Below are positions 1 to 7,811 of a stretch of 16,636 bases of DNA, in pieces (position 1 is the first letter of the stretch; the number at the start of each line of letters is the position of its first letter). The stretch comes from an uncultured Campylobacter sp. (GTDB lineage Bacteria; Campylobacterota; Campylobacteria; Campylobacterales; Campylobacteraceae). The DNA lies in NCBI RefSeq assembly GCF_937997595.1, contig NZ_CALKTS010000278.1, positions 1 to 16,636 on the forward strand. The letters run 5' to 3'. A program made the position numbers and the translations under genes. The notes beneath the pieces are model-generated. The model had not been told where the DNA came from, made no database searches, and saw nothing but the letters and a program-made list of their open reading frames with translations.

Positions 1-952
1 TCGCGGCGAAATAGACGCTGATCTGCGTCATGCTATACGCGGCGGTTTCGTAGCGCTGTCTGTCCCAAAACGGCTCCAAAATATAAAGCCGCGTCTCCGC
101 GCTCATCGACTCCGCCGCACGCGAAAGGATGCTTACGATCTGCTCCTCTGCAAAGCAGTCCAAAAACTGACTGAGCCAGATCACATCAAAGCCGCGCGGA
201 AAGCGCGTAGCAGCATCTAGCAGATCGGCCGCAAGCCCCTCTATACGTTCAGCTCCGCGCGCGCCTGCGACGGCGTCTTTCATCAGCGCGATCTGCCCCG
301 CAAGATCCATTATCGTGACGCGCACATTTTCGTCGTAGCCTACGCACCGCTTAGCAAAGCGCCCCGTGTTGCCGCCTACGTCTAAAATTTTTGCCGTCTT
401 GCGCGAGAAAATGATCTTTAGCGCGGGCTCAAACGCCAAATCCGAATAAAAATGATCAAACGCGAGCCAGCTTTTGCGCACGTGCGGCGGCAGATGCGAA
501 AGCGCCTCGTAGATCGTAGCCCACTGCCCAAAGACCTTTAGCCCCTCGGGTTTGCCCGATTTTAGCGTCTCTTCGAGCCTAAATAGACCCTCGTAGCACA
601 CGTCGTGGATGAAGTCCATATCCACTCCCACCAGCTCGTCGGTAAGTAGAAAATATCCCGCCTTACTAAGCCGAAATTTCTCGCCGCTAAGTAGCACCGT
701 GCCGATGCTAAGCGAGCTTTCCAAAAGCAGCTTTACGGCGTATTCGCTAAGCGAGGTCTTTTGCACGATCTCACTTATGCTTAGTCCGTCCCGCGTCTCA
801 TTAAGCGCACTTAAAATTCCAAATTTTTTCATCAGTCGCGAGACTTGAAAGACCACCGGTGCAAAGGCGATCTCATTCGCCGTCCGCTGCGCCTCGCCCG
901 CGCTTTGACGCTCCGTGGCGTAGCGGTCTAAAAGCTGTTTGGGAAGTTTCAT
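1..952 (-). CDS. SAM-dependent O-methyltransferase-like protein, 3' end outside window
   Basis: The frame is open from an ATG at 952 to the left edge (317 codons, no stop), so the C-terminus is missing. An AGGAT ribosome site (958-962) sits just upstream of the ATG. Residues about 35-105 look like the winged-helix dimerisation domain of plant-type O-methyltransferases. The Rossmann methyltransferase fold follows: motif I at 189-200 (ILDVGGNTGRFA), then an acidic-loop strand ending IMDLAGQ at 214-220. The family transfers a methyl group from S-adenosylmethionine to a small acceptor; the acceptor cannot be read from sequence. Related methyltransferases occur in aryl-polyene and other polyketide clusters, but no such neighbour is visible here, so that link is only a possibility. 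It is transcribed divergently from the transporter at 1156. Confidence 0.8.
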   Translation of the reverse strand, partial: MKLPKQLLDRYATERQSAGEAQRTANEIAFAPVVFQVSRLMKKFGILSALNETRDGLSISEIVQKTSLSEYAVKLLLESSLSIGTVLLSGEKFRLSKAGYFLLTDELVGVDMDFIHDVCYEGLFRLEETLKSGKPEGLKVFGQWATIYEALSHLPPHVRKSWLAFDHFYSDLAFEPALKIIFSRKTAKILDVGGNTGRFAKRCVGYDENVRVTIMDLAGQIALMKDAVAGARGAERIEGLAADLLDAATRFPRGFDVIWLSQFLDCFAEEQIVSILSRAAESMSAETRLYILEPFWDRQRYETAAYSMTQISVYFAA

Positions 953-1134
953 TTTCGATCCTGCTCGTGTAAATTTCGCAAAATTTTAGCAAAAAATTCT
1001 AACTTTTCTTGCGCCCGCTAAGAATTTGCGCATATCTTAGAATTCTGTGATGAAATTTTAAAATTCCGTCTTAAAATTTATGGAATTTTAGTTAAAATCC
1101 TTTCATCAAAATTTCGCGTAAAAGCTCTGCGAAA
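953..1134. promoter_or_regulatory. Divergent intergenic region with -10 for the transporter gene
   Basis: This AT-rich spacer separates the leftward methyltransferase from the rightward transporter. On the plus strand TAAAAT at 1093-1098, preceded by TTTTAGT, is a good epsilonproteobacterial extended -10. The spacer is dense in AAATTC/GAATTC/AAATTTT words, the same words that make up the linkers in PldA and HisIE. Confidence 0.5.
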
Positions 1135-1155
1135 ATGTCAAATTTAGGAGAATCC

Positions 1156-2163
1156 TTGAAGCTTCAAATGTCCTTGATGTCGGTTGCTTGCGTCATAATC
1201 ATCCTGGCTGGTCTTAAAGCCGCGCAGGCTATCGTCGTGCCATTTTTGCTAGCTATTTTCATCACGGTGCTCGTCTCGCCGCTGGTGCTTTATGTCCAAA
1301 AGATCCGCGTCGGGCGCGTTTTTAGCTTCCTCATCATCACTTTCGCTTTCGTGGCGATTATAGTGTTTTTCGGTGCGGTCATCTTTGATGCGATCAAGGA
1401 ATTTTCAGCGCGCCTGCCCGAGCTTCAAGCAAAATTTGAAGAGGTGCTAGGAGGCGTGAGTGCGAAGCTCTCTCGATTCGGCATAGAGCTTAACGCCGCA
1501 AGCCTGGGCATTGATCCGAGCGAAGCCGCCGCGCAGCTATCTGCACTACTGCGCAAAACAGGCTCGATAGTCTCGACGGGATTTTTCATTTTTATAATGG
1601 TTTCATTTATGGTCTTTGAAAGCTCCGTGATCGACGAAAAAATCCGCTATTTTTCGCAAAGTAGCCGTGCTACGCACACTTTCGTGAAGAAATTTGCCTC
1701 CAGCCTCAAAAAATATCTACTAATCAAAACTATCGCTTCAGCTTGCACCGGTGCGCTCATCGGACTTGGGCTGTGGACGCTTGGCGTCCCATATGCTGCG
1801 CTGTGGGGGATTTTAGCTTTCGTACTAAATTTCATCCCTACGATAGGCTCGATCGTAGCGGTCTTTCCGACGCTTTTCGTGACGCTAGCTACGATGGATA
1901 TAAGCTCTAGCATCTGGACTATCGCAATCTATTTAGTAGTAAACGTAGCGATCGGAAATATCATCGAGCCGCGATTTTTAGGGCAAGGGCTCGGGCTTTC
2001 AACGATCAGCGTGCTTGCAGGGCTACTGTTGTGGGGCTTTGTGCTTGGTATCGGCGGGCTATTTTTGGCTGTGCCGCTTACGATGAGCTTGCAAATCGCG
2101 CTTGCCTCAAACGACAAAACACGCTTCATCGCGACTCTATTAAGCAACAAGGTCGAAAGATAA
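1156..2163 (+). CDS. AI-2E / PerM family transporter (TqsA-like permease)
   Basis: This is a polytopic inner-membrane protein of the AI-2E transporter family (formerly UPF0118). Paired hydrophobic segments lie at the N-terminus, there is a soluble central part (roughly residues 80-150), and the C-terminal half has several helices with the family-typical stretch GALIGLGLWTLGVPYAALWG followed by NFIPTIGS and a GNIIEPRFLG motif. Family members export autoinducer-2 or other small solutes or ions; the substrate cannot be predicted. The start chosen is TTG at 1156, because AGGAG (1146-1150) lies five bases before it. An in-frame ATG at 1135 has no ribosome site, and an ATG at 1168 is a third option. 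A stem-loop terminator follows the stop. It is probably a single-gene transcript. Confidence 0.88.
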   Translation: MKLQMSLMSVACVIIILAGLKAAQAIVVPFLLAIFITVLVSPLVLYVQKIRVGRVFSFLIITFAFVAIIVFFGAVIFDAIKEFSARLPELQAKFEEVLGGVSAKLSRFGIELNAASLGIDPSEAAAQLSALLRKTGSIVSTGFFIFIMVSFMVFESSVIDEKIRYFSQSSRATHTFVKKFASSLKKYLLIKTIASACTGALIGLGLWTLGVPYAALWGILAFVLNFIPTIGSIVAVFPTLFVTLATMDISSSIWTIAIYLVVNVAIGNIIEPRFLGQGLGLSTISVLAGLLLWGFVLGIGGLFLAVPLTMSLQIALASNDKTRFIATLLSNKVER

Positions 2164-2203
2164 AGCGAAATTCCGCGAAATTTTAAAATTCAATAAATTC
2201 TAG

Positions 2204-2228
2204 CTTGAGCGCGCTCAAGAGTATTTTT
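2204..2228 (+). terminator. Intrinsic terminator of the transporter gene
   Basis: The perfect palindrome CTTGAGCGCGCTCAAG (2204-2219) folds into a six-pair stem with a CGCG loop. It is followed by AGTATTTTT, giving a short T-run. Confidence 0.7.
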
Positions 2229-2233
2229 GTCTC

Positions 2234-2259
2234 TTTTAGATAAAATCCGCCCCAAAGGA
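2234..2259 (+). promoter_or_regulatory. Extended -10 promoter and ribosome site of the YgbA-like gene
   Basis: TTTTAGATAAAAT ends in a -10 hexamer at 2241-2246, which would start the transcript around 2253. The AAGGA site at 2255-2259 is therefore almost at the 5' end, so the leader is very short. In-frame TTG 2227 lies upstream of this promoter and is not the start. Confidence 0.5.
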
Positions 2260-2265
2260 TTAAAG

Positions 2266-2625
2266 ATGACGAGTGAAAAATTTATTTACGAAGTAAACAC
2301 GGTGACGAAATTTATCCAAATTTACTGCGATGGCAAGCATATGGACGCGCTTAAAAAAGATGGTGCTGTGCTTCATGACTACAAAGACGATAAGGGGCTA
2401 GTGCAGACGCACTTTCATCTCTGTAGCGACTGCGAGCGGATGTTGCGTTACGCCTACGCGCGCCTTGGTGCCTGCCCGCACACCGAAAAGCCACGCTGTC
2501 ACCACTGCCCGCATCCGTGCTACGAGCGTGAAATGTGGGTAAATATGGCTAAGATGATGAAATATAGCGGTATGAAATTAGGACTTACGAAGATCAAAAA
2601 GCTTTTTTCGTTTAAAAAAAGCTAA
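2266..2625 (+). CDS. ygbA: YgbA-like 'nitrous oxide-stimulated promoter' family protein
   Basis: The 119-residue product starts at ATG 2266, six bases after AAGGA. It matches the YgbA family (PF11756): an N-terminal helix, IYCDGKH, then a cysteine/histidine array consisting of LCSDCERML, a tyrosine-rich YAYARLGACP, and CHHCPHPCY near residue 85, ending in a basic helical tail. The clustered Cys/His residues suggest metal or iron-sulfur binding, but this is inference. E. coli ygbA belongs to the nitric-oxide-responsive NsrR regulon, and its exact biochemical role is not settled. The gene stands alone, with its own promoter and an AT-rich hairpin over its stop codon. Confidence 0.85.
   Translation: MTSEKFIYEVNTVTKFIQIYCDGKHMDALKKDGAVLHDYKDDKGLVQTHFHLCSDCERMLRYAYARLGACPHTEKPRCHHCPHPCYEREMWVNMAKMMKYSGMKLGLTKIKKLFSFKKS
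2599..2623 (+). terminator. Possible terminator overlapping the YgbA-like stop codon
   Basis: AGCTTTTTT and AAAAAAAGCT flank a five-base loop in the last codons and stop of the gene. The stem is mostly A-T, so strength is uncertain. A second inverted repeat (GCGGGT 2653-2658 / ACCCGC 2676-2681) lies downstream. Confidence 0.35.
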
Positions 2626-2878
2626 CTTGTGCGGGCAATTTAGTTAAAGTTTGCGGGTAAAATTTATCTTTGCAAACCCGCTTCATCTCAACACAAAAAA
2701 GTATAAAAAAGCGGCGTGAAAACAAGCACAAAAAGATATAAAAATCAATCAAAATGCTAAATTTTAGCGCGTAAAATTCTGCCTTGCAAACGCAAATCCT
2801 ACGCAATCCTTGATAATAAATAATTAAATTTGAGTTTATAGTTTTAAGTTAGAATTGTGCCCAATCAAAGGAGAAAAT

Positions 2879-3655
2879 ATGAAGGTCATTACCATTGCGG
2901 TCGTTAACGGCAAGGTCGTAAACGAAAAGGAATTAATCGCGTCTATCGCCGATTATGACGATTTTACCGCGGTTGCCGAACAACTCCGCAAAGGGCTGAA
3001 ATCGAGGTATTTTACATCTAGAGAGCATGCGAGGATCTACAAAAAAATCAGCGTCGAGACGGGCTTTAGGCGCGTGCGATTCGACTACAAACCATATAAA
3101 GATAAAATTTCAAACCTTATTGCCGAGGGCTACACCGTCAAGGCGATCTTAAAAAAGATCGGCGAGGAGGATGAAGCATTCAAAAACGCCGTTACTGCGC
3201 CCGGGCTTACGCACTTTATCTCCGTGACGTTCAAAGATGAAAAAACAAGACTTCGCGCAATCGCCAAAAAAAGCGAAGATTTCTTATACGCATATCGCTT
3301 CGAGATTAAGAAAATGCACTTCCAAGGCGTTAGCAATAAAGAAATTTTAAAATATATGAAAGCTCATTACGAAAAGGATTTTGCCAAAGTAAGCGAGCGC
3401 GATATAGCCACTTTTATCGAGGCAAACGCGGTGCTAGATACCGACCGCAAACTCTCGCTGTATAAAAAGCCGAGCCTTTACGATCCGCATTTTAGCGAGA
3501 TTATGAAACTTTACGCAAGCGGCATGCGCGTCTACGATATCTGGAAGACGCTTAAAGCCAAATACCCAGAACTAGCCAAGCTTCAAGCGCCGAGCCTTTA
3601 TCAGTTCATCGCAAACAACGCCCTTGGCAAAGCCAAATATATGCAAAAAGACTGA
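2879..3655 (+). CDS. Unassigned 258-residue protein with three helical (HTH-like) repeats
   Basis: The start is ATG 2879, preceded by AAAGGAG (2867-2873). An upstream in-frame TTG at 2855 overlaps the probable -10 (TAGAAT, 2850-2855). I do not recognise a family. The protein is basic and helical, with no signal peptide or membrane segment. It contains three copies of one pattern at about residues 73-116, 138-183 and 201-246: a hydrophobic residue, Gly seven residues later (G84, G150, G215), Ile six after that (I90, I156, I221), then a Phe-Ile pair 28-29 residues after the Gly (F113, F179, F243). The form I..L...G.....I...L....L..FI resembles small helix-turn-helix modules, so nucleic-acid binding is a fair guess but unproven. 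It stands between a YgbA-like gene and mobA, neither of which explains its role. Confidence 0.75.
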   Translation: MKVITIAVVNGKVVNEKELIASIADYDDFTAVAEQLRKGLKSRYFTSREHARIYKKISVETGFRRVRFDYKPYKDKISNLIAEGYTVKAILKKIGEEDEAFKNAVTAPGLTHFISVTFKDEKTRLRAIAKKSEDFLYAYRFEIKKMHFQGVSNKEILKYMKAHYEKDFAKVSERDIATFIEANAVLDTDRKLSLYKKPSLYDPHFSEIMKLYASGMRVYDIWKTLKAKYPELAKLQAPSLYQFIANNALGKAKYMQKD

Positions 3656-3737
3656 TATGCCCGCGCTTCTTTCAAATTTTACTTTCAAATTTAAAATTTC
3701 GCCGCGATAAAGATCGATGAAAGCCGGTGAAATTTCT

Positions 3738-4283
3738 ATGAAAACCTGCGTCATTCTCTGCGGCGGCAAAAGCTCGCGTTTCGGCAGCGATAAAACGCTG
3801 TTTCCATTCCGCGGGCATCCCAGCATGACGCACTTTCTTTTCTCGCGCTTAAGCCGCGAGTTTGAGCGGGTTTTCGCCTGTGCCAAAACCTCTAAATTTA
3901 ACCCGCCGCTTCCTATGATCTACGACGAATTTGAGGAATTTTCGCCGATGGGCGCGCTATATTCGGCGCTGAAACCATTTAGCGGCGAGCGCATTTTTAT
4001 CATCCCCGCCGATATGCCATTTGTAGAAATTTCCACTATTCGCGCTCTTAGCGAGCAAGAGGGGCAAATTTGCGTGGCGGGCGACGAGGCACACAGACAT
4101 AGCTTGTGCGGATTTTTTGACGCAGCTCTCGCACCGCGCGCGCTTGAGCTCTACCGCGCAGGAGAGCATAAGATCGGTGCGCTCATCGGATCTGCAAATT
4201 CCAAAGTGCTAAATTTCAAAAACAAAGAGCAGTTTTTAAATATAAATTATCAAAACGATTTAAAGGGCGTAGATGAAATTTAA
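3738..4283 (+). CDS. mobA: Molybdenum cofactor guanylyltransferase MobA
   Basis: MobA attaches GMP from GTP to molybdopterin to make the guanine dinucleotide cofactor used by DMSO-reductase-family enzymes such as formate dehydrogenase and nitrate reductase. The nucleotide-binding signature is at the very N-terminus: residues 7-19 read LCGGKSSRFGSDK, matching the family LAGGxSxRMGxDK. FSPMGALYSAL and the metal-site IPADMPF motif follow. The start chosen is ATG 3738 (GGTGA at 3726-3730 upstream), giving 181 residues; the ATG at 3717 would add seven residues before the usual start of the fold. The last codons overlap pldA by 11 bases, so the two are cotranscribed. Confidence 0.9.
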   Translation: MKTCVILCGGKSSRFGSDKTLFPFRGHPSMTHFLFSRLSREFERVFACAKTSKFNPPLPMIYDEFEEFSPMGALYSALKPFSGERIFIIPADMPFVEISTIRALSEQEGQICVAGDEAHRHSLCGFFDAALAPRALELYRAGEHKIGALIGSANSKVLNFKNKEQFLNINYQNDLKGVDEI

Positions 4284-5352
4284 AGCTTTAGCCTTCGCGC
4301 TTTGCGCCATAAGCCTAGCCGCGCAAGATCTATCCGAGCTATACGCAAAGGCTAGCGAATACGAGGCCAAGGGCGATTACAAAAACGCGATGATCTATTA
4401 CAAAAAGATCGCCGCGGCAAATCTAGCGGAAAGCGGCGAAAAGTCGCGCCGAAATTCAGCAAAAAATTCTACCTCGTCCGCAGAAAACCGCGCTTCGCAC
4501 GATGATACCGCCGTTTTACGTCTAACTAAACCGCAAAATTCTTTAGCATCATCGAATTCTGCCTCACTATCTCAGAATTCCACGACATCGAGTTCTGCGA
4601 TGCAGGACGAACGGAATTTTCTAGCGCAAAATTCCGCGCCGCAAGGCGATCAAAATGGTCGAAATTTTGGATTTTTGGGGCTTAAATACTATGAGCCGAT
4701 CTATATGCTCTTTACCCACGATTTTAGCAAAAAACCCGATCACAAGGCGGATGAGCTGCATTTTGAGTTTAGCTTCGAGCGCCCGATTGCCTACGACGTG
4801 CTGGGGTTTGGAGAGAAAATTTCATTCGCTTACGCGCAAAATTCCTGGTGGCAGATCACGCAGGATAGCGCGCCTTTCCGCGAGAGCAACTATCGCCCCG
4901 AGCTATACGTTAGCGCGCCGGTGCCGTTTGCGGACGAGTTAAAGATAGGCGCAATGCACGAGTCAAACGGCAAGGGCGGCGAGGAATCGCGCTCATGGAA
5001 TAGGCTCTACGCCCAAAGCACGTGGAGTGCGGACGGATTTTCTATCACCCCCAGAGCGTGGTATGCGTTTTGGCTGGATCGCACGAACGAGGACATCGCG
5101 GATTATATGGGCTACGGCGATCTGCGCGCGTCATACACCTTCGGCAAGCAGCGACTTAGCGCTCTGTGGCGAAACAACCTTCATTTTGACGGCAGTAATC
5201 GCGGTGCAATCGAGCTGAACTACAGCTTTCCGATCTTTAACAGTGGATTTTACGGCTATCTGCGCTACTTCAATGGCTACGGCGAAAGCCTCGCGGACTA
5301 CAAACGCAGCGTCAATAAGATCGGCATCGGGCTTTCTTTCGTGGAATTTTAA
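4273..5352 (+). CDS. pldA: Outer membrane phospholipase A (PldA) with Ser/Asn-rich insert
   Basis: PldA hydrolyses phospholipids that reach the outer leaflet of the outer membrane. The protein starts with a signal peptide (cleavage about A17). Residues about 20-50 look like a single TPR-type helical hairpin, and the beta-barrel begins near residue 136. The catalytic set is intact: H229, S231 and N243 in the blocks HESNG and SRSWNRLY, with the same spacing as E. coli H142/S144/N156. The C-terminus ends in Phe, as outer membrane barrels do. Residues about 53-131 are a low-complexity insert rich in NS pairs, coded by repeated AATTC words and not expected in the family. The start overlaps mobA, with AAAGGG at 4262-4267 as ribosome site. 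The insert probably lies in the periplasm. Confidence 0.92.
   Translation: MKFKALAFALCAISLAAQDLSELYAKASEYEAKGDYKNAMIYYKKIAAANLAESGEKSRRNSAKNSTSSAENRASHDDTAVLRLTKPQNSLASSNSASLSQNSTTSSSAMQDERNFLAQNSAPQGDQNGRNFGFLGLKYYEPIYMLFTHDFSKKPDHKADELHFEFSFERPIAYDVLGFGEKISFAYAQNSWWQITQDSAPFRESNYRPELYVSAPVPFADELKIGAMHESNGKGGEESRSWNRLYAQSTWSADGFSITPRAWYAFWLDRTNEDIADYMGYGDLRASYTFGKQRLSALWRNNLHFDGSNRGAIELNYSFPIFNSGFYGYLRYFNGYGESLADYKRSVNKIGIGLSFVEF
4453..4634 (+). repeat. AATTC-word comb inside pldA
   Basis: Six copies of AATTC (4453, 4465, 4537, 4555, 4576, 4630) lie in about 180 bases, every one read as AAT-TCn = Asn-Ser. Surrounding words are typically CAAAATTCY or GAATTCY. It is the same word in the same phase as in hisIE. 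Confidence 0.7.
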
Positions 5353-5360
5353 TGCCATCT

Positions 5361-5403
5361 GCACCGAGTTGCGAGCTAAATTTGAACTCACGACTCGTTG
5401 TGC
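5361..5403 (+). terminator. Imperfect hairpin downstream of pldA
   Basis: GCAC/GTGC (5361-5364, 5400-5403), CGAGT/ACTCG (5365-5369, 5393-5397) and GAG/CTC (5373-5375, 5387-5389) build a stem around an AAATTT-containing loop. There is no clear T-run, so termination is only plausible. Confidence 0.35.
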
Positions 5404-5459
5404 GTCTTAAAATCGCACCAAATTTCAACCGCTTTTAAATTTCTTAGAAATTAATATTG

Positions 5460-5498
5460 TTTTAGCTAAAATCGCAGATTAAATTTTAAACAAAAGGA
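5460..5498 (+). promoter_or_regulatory. Promoter and ribosome site of ilvE
   Basis: TTTTAGCTAAAAT gives an extended -10 hexamer at 5467-5472. AAGGA at 5494-5498 is seven bases before the ilvE ATG. Confidence 0.55.
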
Positions 5499-5505
5499 TC
5501 AAAAA

Positions 5506-6432
5506 ATGGCACAAATTCAAGAGGCCGAGCTCATCTGGAAAGACGGCAAGCTAATCCCATGGGCGGAGGCCACCACTCACGTTTTGACGCACTCTTTGCA
5601 CTACGGAAACGCCGTATTTGAGGGCGTACGCGCTTATAAAACCGACAAAGGCTACGCGATTTTTCGCTTGGACGAGCACACTCGCAGGCTTGAAATTTCG
5701 GCAAAGCTCTGCCTAATCAAGCTTCCGTTTAGTTTCGAGCAGCTTCGTCAGGCCCAGATCGACGTCGTCGCGAAAAACCACTTCGATCAGACCGTCTATA
5801 TCCGCCCGCTAGCGTACTTCGGCTATGGCTCGATGGGTGTTTCGTCTACGAACTGCCTGGTAAACGTCATCGTCGCAGCGTGGCAATGGGGCGCGTATAT
5901 GGGCGAAGATGCGCTACACAAAGGGATCAAAGCCAAAATTTCATCGTGGATAAAGCCGGCGCAATTTTCGATGATGGCAAAAGCCAAAGCGAGTGCGAAT
6001 TATTTTAACTCGCAGATGGCAAATTTTGAGGCGGTCGATGCGGGATACGATGAGGCGATACTGCTCGATCCTCAGGGCTTCGTCGCAGAGGGGCCGGGCG
6101 AGTGCCTATTTATCGTGAAAGATGGGCTCATCATCACTCCGCCGAACGACACCAGCCTAGAGAGCATCACTCAAAACTCGGTCATCGAAATCGCGCGCAG
6201 CCTGGGCTACGAAGTCCGCAGAGAGCGCATCGCTCGCGATCAGCTCTATGCCGCGGACGAGGCGTTTTTCACCGGCACCGCCGCGGAGGTCACGCCGATT
6301 AGCAACATCGACGGCAGGATCATCGGCAAGGGCGAGATGGGCGAGATCACGAGCCGCTTGCAAAAGGCGTATTTCGCCGCCGTCACGGGCAAAGACCCTA
6401 AATTTGAGCACTGGCTCACATACGTTAAATAA
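5506..6432 (+). CDS. ilvE: Branched-chain amino acid aminotransferase IlvE
   Basis: This PLP enzyme of fold type IV interconverts leucine, isoleucine and valine with their 2-keto acids, using glutamate/2-oxoglutarate. The 308 residues match the family length. The N-terminal substrate loop reads HSLHYGNAVFEGVRAY (30-44). R60 lies in the DEHTRRL motif. The PLP lysine is K161 in AKASANYFNS, followed by the conserved block with E and G residues (VAEGPGECLF) and the phosphate-binding GTAAEVTPI near residue 262. The stop overlaps the ribosome site of the next gene, so ilvE and the SPFH gene form an operon. The same pair occurs in C. jejuni (Cj0269c-Cj0268c). Confidence 0.96.
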   Translation: MAQIQEAELIWKDGKLIPWAEATTHVLTHSLHYGNAVFEGVRAYKTDKGYAIFRLDEHTRRLEISAKLCLIKLPFSFEQLRQAQIDVVAKNHFDQTVYIRPLAYFGYGSMGVSSTNCLVNVIVAAWQWGAYMGEDALHKGIKAKISSWIKPAQFSMMAKAKASANYFNSQMANFEAVDAGYDEAILLDPQGFVAEGPGECLFIVKDGLIITPPNDTSLESITQNSVIEIARSLGYEVRRERIARDQLYAADEAFFTGTAAEVTPISNIDGRIIGKGEMGEITSRLQKAYFAAVTGKDPKFEHWLTYVK

Positions 6433-6440
6433 GGACGCGC

Positions 6441-7520
6441 ATGCCAGCGGATTTGAATGATTATTTTAATAAGAAAAACAGCGACAAAAAAGGCGGGAAT
6501 TTAAATTTTAAAATTCCTAATTTCGGAGGGATGGGCAAGTTTAGCGGCGTGCTTTACGTGATAATCGCGCTAATCGCGCTGCTCGTGATTGCAAAGCCCT
6601 TCGTCACGATCCAATCGGGCGAAGTGGGGATCAAGTCAAATTTAGGCAAATACGATCCGATGCCTCTTGGCGCGGGGCTTCACTTTTTCGTGCCGTTCAT
6701 ACAGGACGTATTCGTCGTAGATACTCGCACGCGTATCATCAACTACACCAGCAGCGAAGATATGAGCGCGGGTATCGCCACTAAAAGCGGTACCGCGGGC
6801 GGTATCATCAGCAAAAACTCGCTTTCGGTGCTAGACTCGCGAAATTTGCCCGTCAGCATCGACATCACCGTGCAATACAGGCTCAATGAAGCCACGGCGC
6901 CCAACACGATCGCCGAGTGGGGCTTTTTGTGGGAGGATAAGATCATCGATCCGCGCGTAAAGGACGTCGTGCGCAGCGTCATCGGCAACTATGCCGCAGA
7001 GGAGCTGCCGACCAAACGCGACGAGATCGCTAAAGCGATCGACGACGGCATCCGCAAAAATATCGAAGCACTGCCGAATTCGCCCGTAGATCTGCTAGCC
7101 GTGCAGCTTCGCGAGATCATCCTGCCGGCGAAGGTAAAGGAACAGATCGAGCGCGTACAGATCGCCAAGCAGGAGGCCGAGCGCACCAAATACGAGGTCG
7201 AGCGCGCAAATCAAGAGGCGCTTAAAAAGGCTGCTCTTGCCAAAGGTAACGCAGACGCCGTCAAAATCGAAGCTCAAGGTCGCGCCGATGCCGCTAAGAT
7301 CGAAGCCGACGCGCAAGCCTACGCCAACAAAGAGGTCGCAAAGAGCTTGGATGCAAATCTTTTAAGCCTCAAGCAGATCGAGACGCAGGCTAAATTTAAC
7401 GAGGCGTTGCGCGAAAACAGCGACGCGAAAATTTTCCTAACGCCGGGCGGCGCGGTGCCTAATATCTGGGTCGATACGAAAGATAAGGCGAAGCAAAGCG
7501 CCATCGAGCGGGAAAATTAA
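6441..7520 (+). CDS. SPFH / band 7 (prohibitin-like) membrane protein
   Basis: A short hydrophilic, Lys/Asn-rich N-terminus is followed by one membrane segment (residues about 34-53), then an SPFH/band-7 domain beginning VTIQSGEVGIKSNLGKYDPM and extending to about residue 230. A long Ala/Glu/Lys coiled coil follows (about 235-310), with repeated KAxAxGxADAxKIEA-type units, and an Asn/Asp-rich tail. Such proteins oligomerise on membranes and are linked to membrane domains and to quality control with proteases such as FtsH. The C. jejuni relative Cj0268c has been connected with adhesion and invasion of host cells (from memory). AAGGA at 6431-6435 starts within the ilvE stop region, giving a tight operon with ilvE. 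Confidence 0.93.
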   Translation: MPADLNDYFNKKNSDKKGGNLNFKIPNFGGMGKFSGVLYVIIALIALLVIAKPFVTIQSGEVGIKSNLGKYDPMPLGAGLHFFVPFIQDVFVVDTRTRIINYTSSEDMSAGIATKSGTAGGIISKNSLSVLDSRNLPVSIDITVQYRLNEATAPNTIAEWGFLWEDKIIDPRVKDVVRSVIGNYAAEELPTKRDEIAKAIDDGIRKNIEALPNSPVDLLAVQLREIILPAKVKEQIERVQIAKQEAERTKYEVERANQEALKKAALAKGNADAVKIEAQGRADAAKIEADAQAYANKEVAKSLDANLLSLKQIETQAKFNEALRENSDAKIFLTPGGAVPNIWVDTKDKAKQSAIEREN

Positions 7521-7811
7521 AATTTCAGGCGGTTATGCGCCCCAATTTCGCGAACTAAATTTAATAACAAGTTGCTCCGGGCGCATAAGCTTAACTCTCG
7601 ATTTTGCGAGCTAAACTTAACAGCGAGCGCGAAAGCTCGCGATTAGCAAAACTCACACTCGTCGCAGCTTAAGCCTAGCGGTCGCTTAAAATTTAGCCGC
7701 CAGGTTTACTCTTTAAATTTACGAGGCTCGCCGCTTCGTAAATTCATAACTCAAATTCCGCGTGCGGCGGCTAAATTCAGGGCGCGCGACTTCGTAAACT
7801 AAGGATCAAAG
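7521..7811. other. Structured gene-free spacer between the SPFH gene and hisIE
   Basis: No coding frame of merit is seen. Three inverted repeats stand out: TTATGCGCCC 7533-7542 with GGGCGCATAA 7579-7588; GCGAGC 7623-7628 with GCTCGC 7635-7640 (six-base loop); AATTTACGA 7716-7724 with TCGTAAATT 7736-7744 (eleven-base loop). The degenerate word GCGARCTAAAYTT occurs at 7550 and 7606, and also after pldA at 5371. The middle hairpin may terminate the upstream operon. No clear hisIE promoter was found. Confidence 0.5.

Noticed and set aside
609..848. 79-codon plus-strand frame
   Set aside because: It lies antisense inside the methyltransferase and its Ser-rich translation has no recognisable domain.
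2612..2806. Minus-strand 64-codon frame after the YgbA-like gene
   Set aside because: Phe/Lys-rich translation of AT-rich spacer, no ribosome site.
3572..3886. Minus-strand 104-codon frame over mobA start
   Set aside because: It is antisense to two well-supported genes, with no domain.
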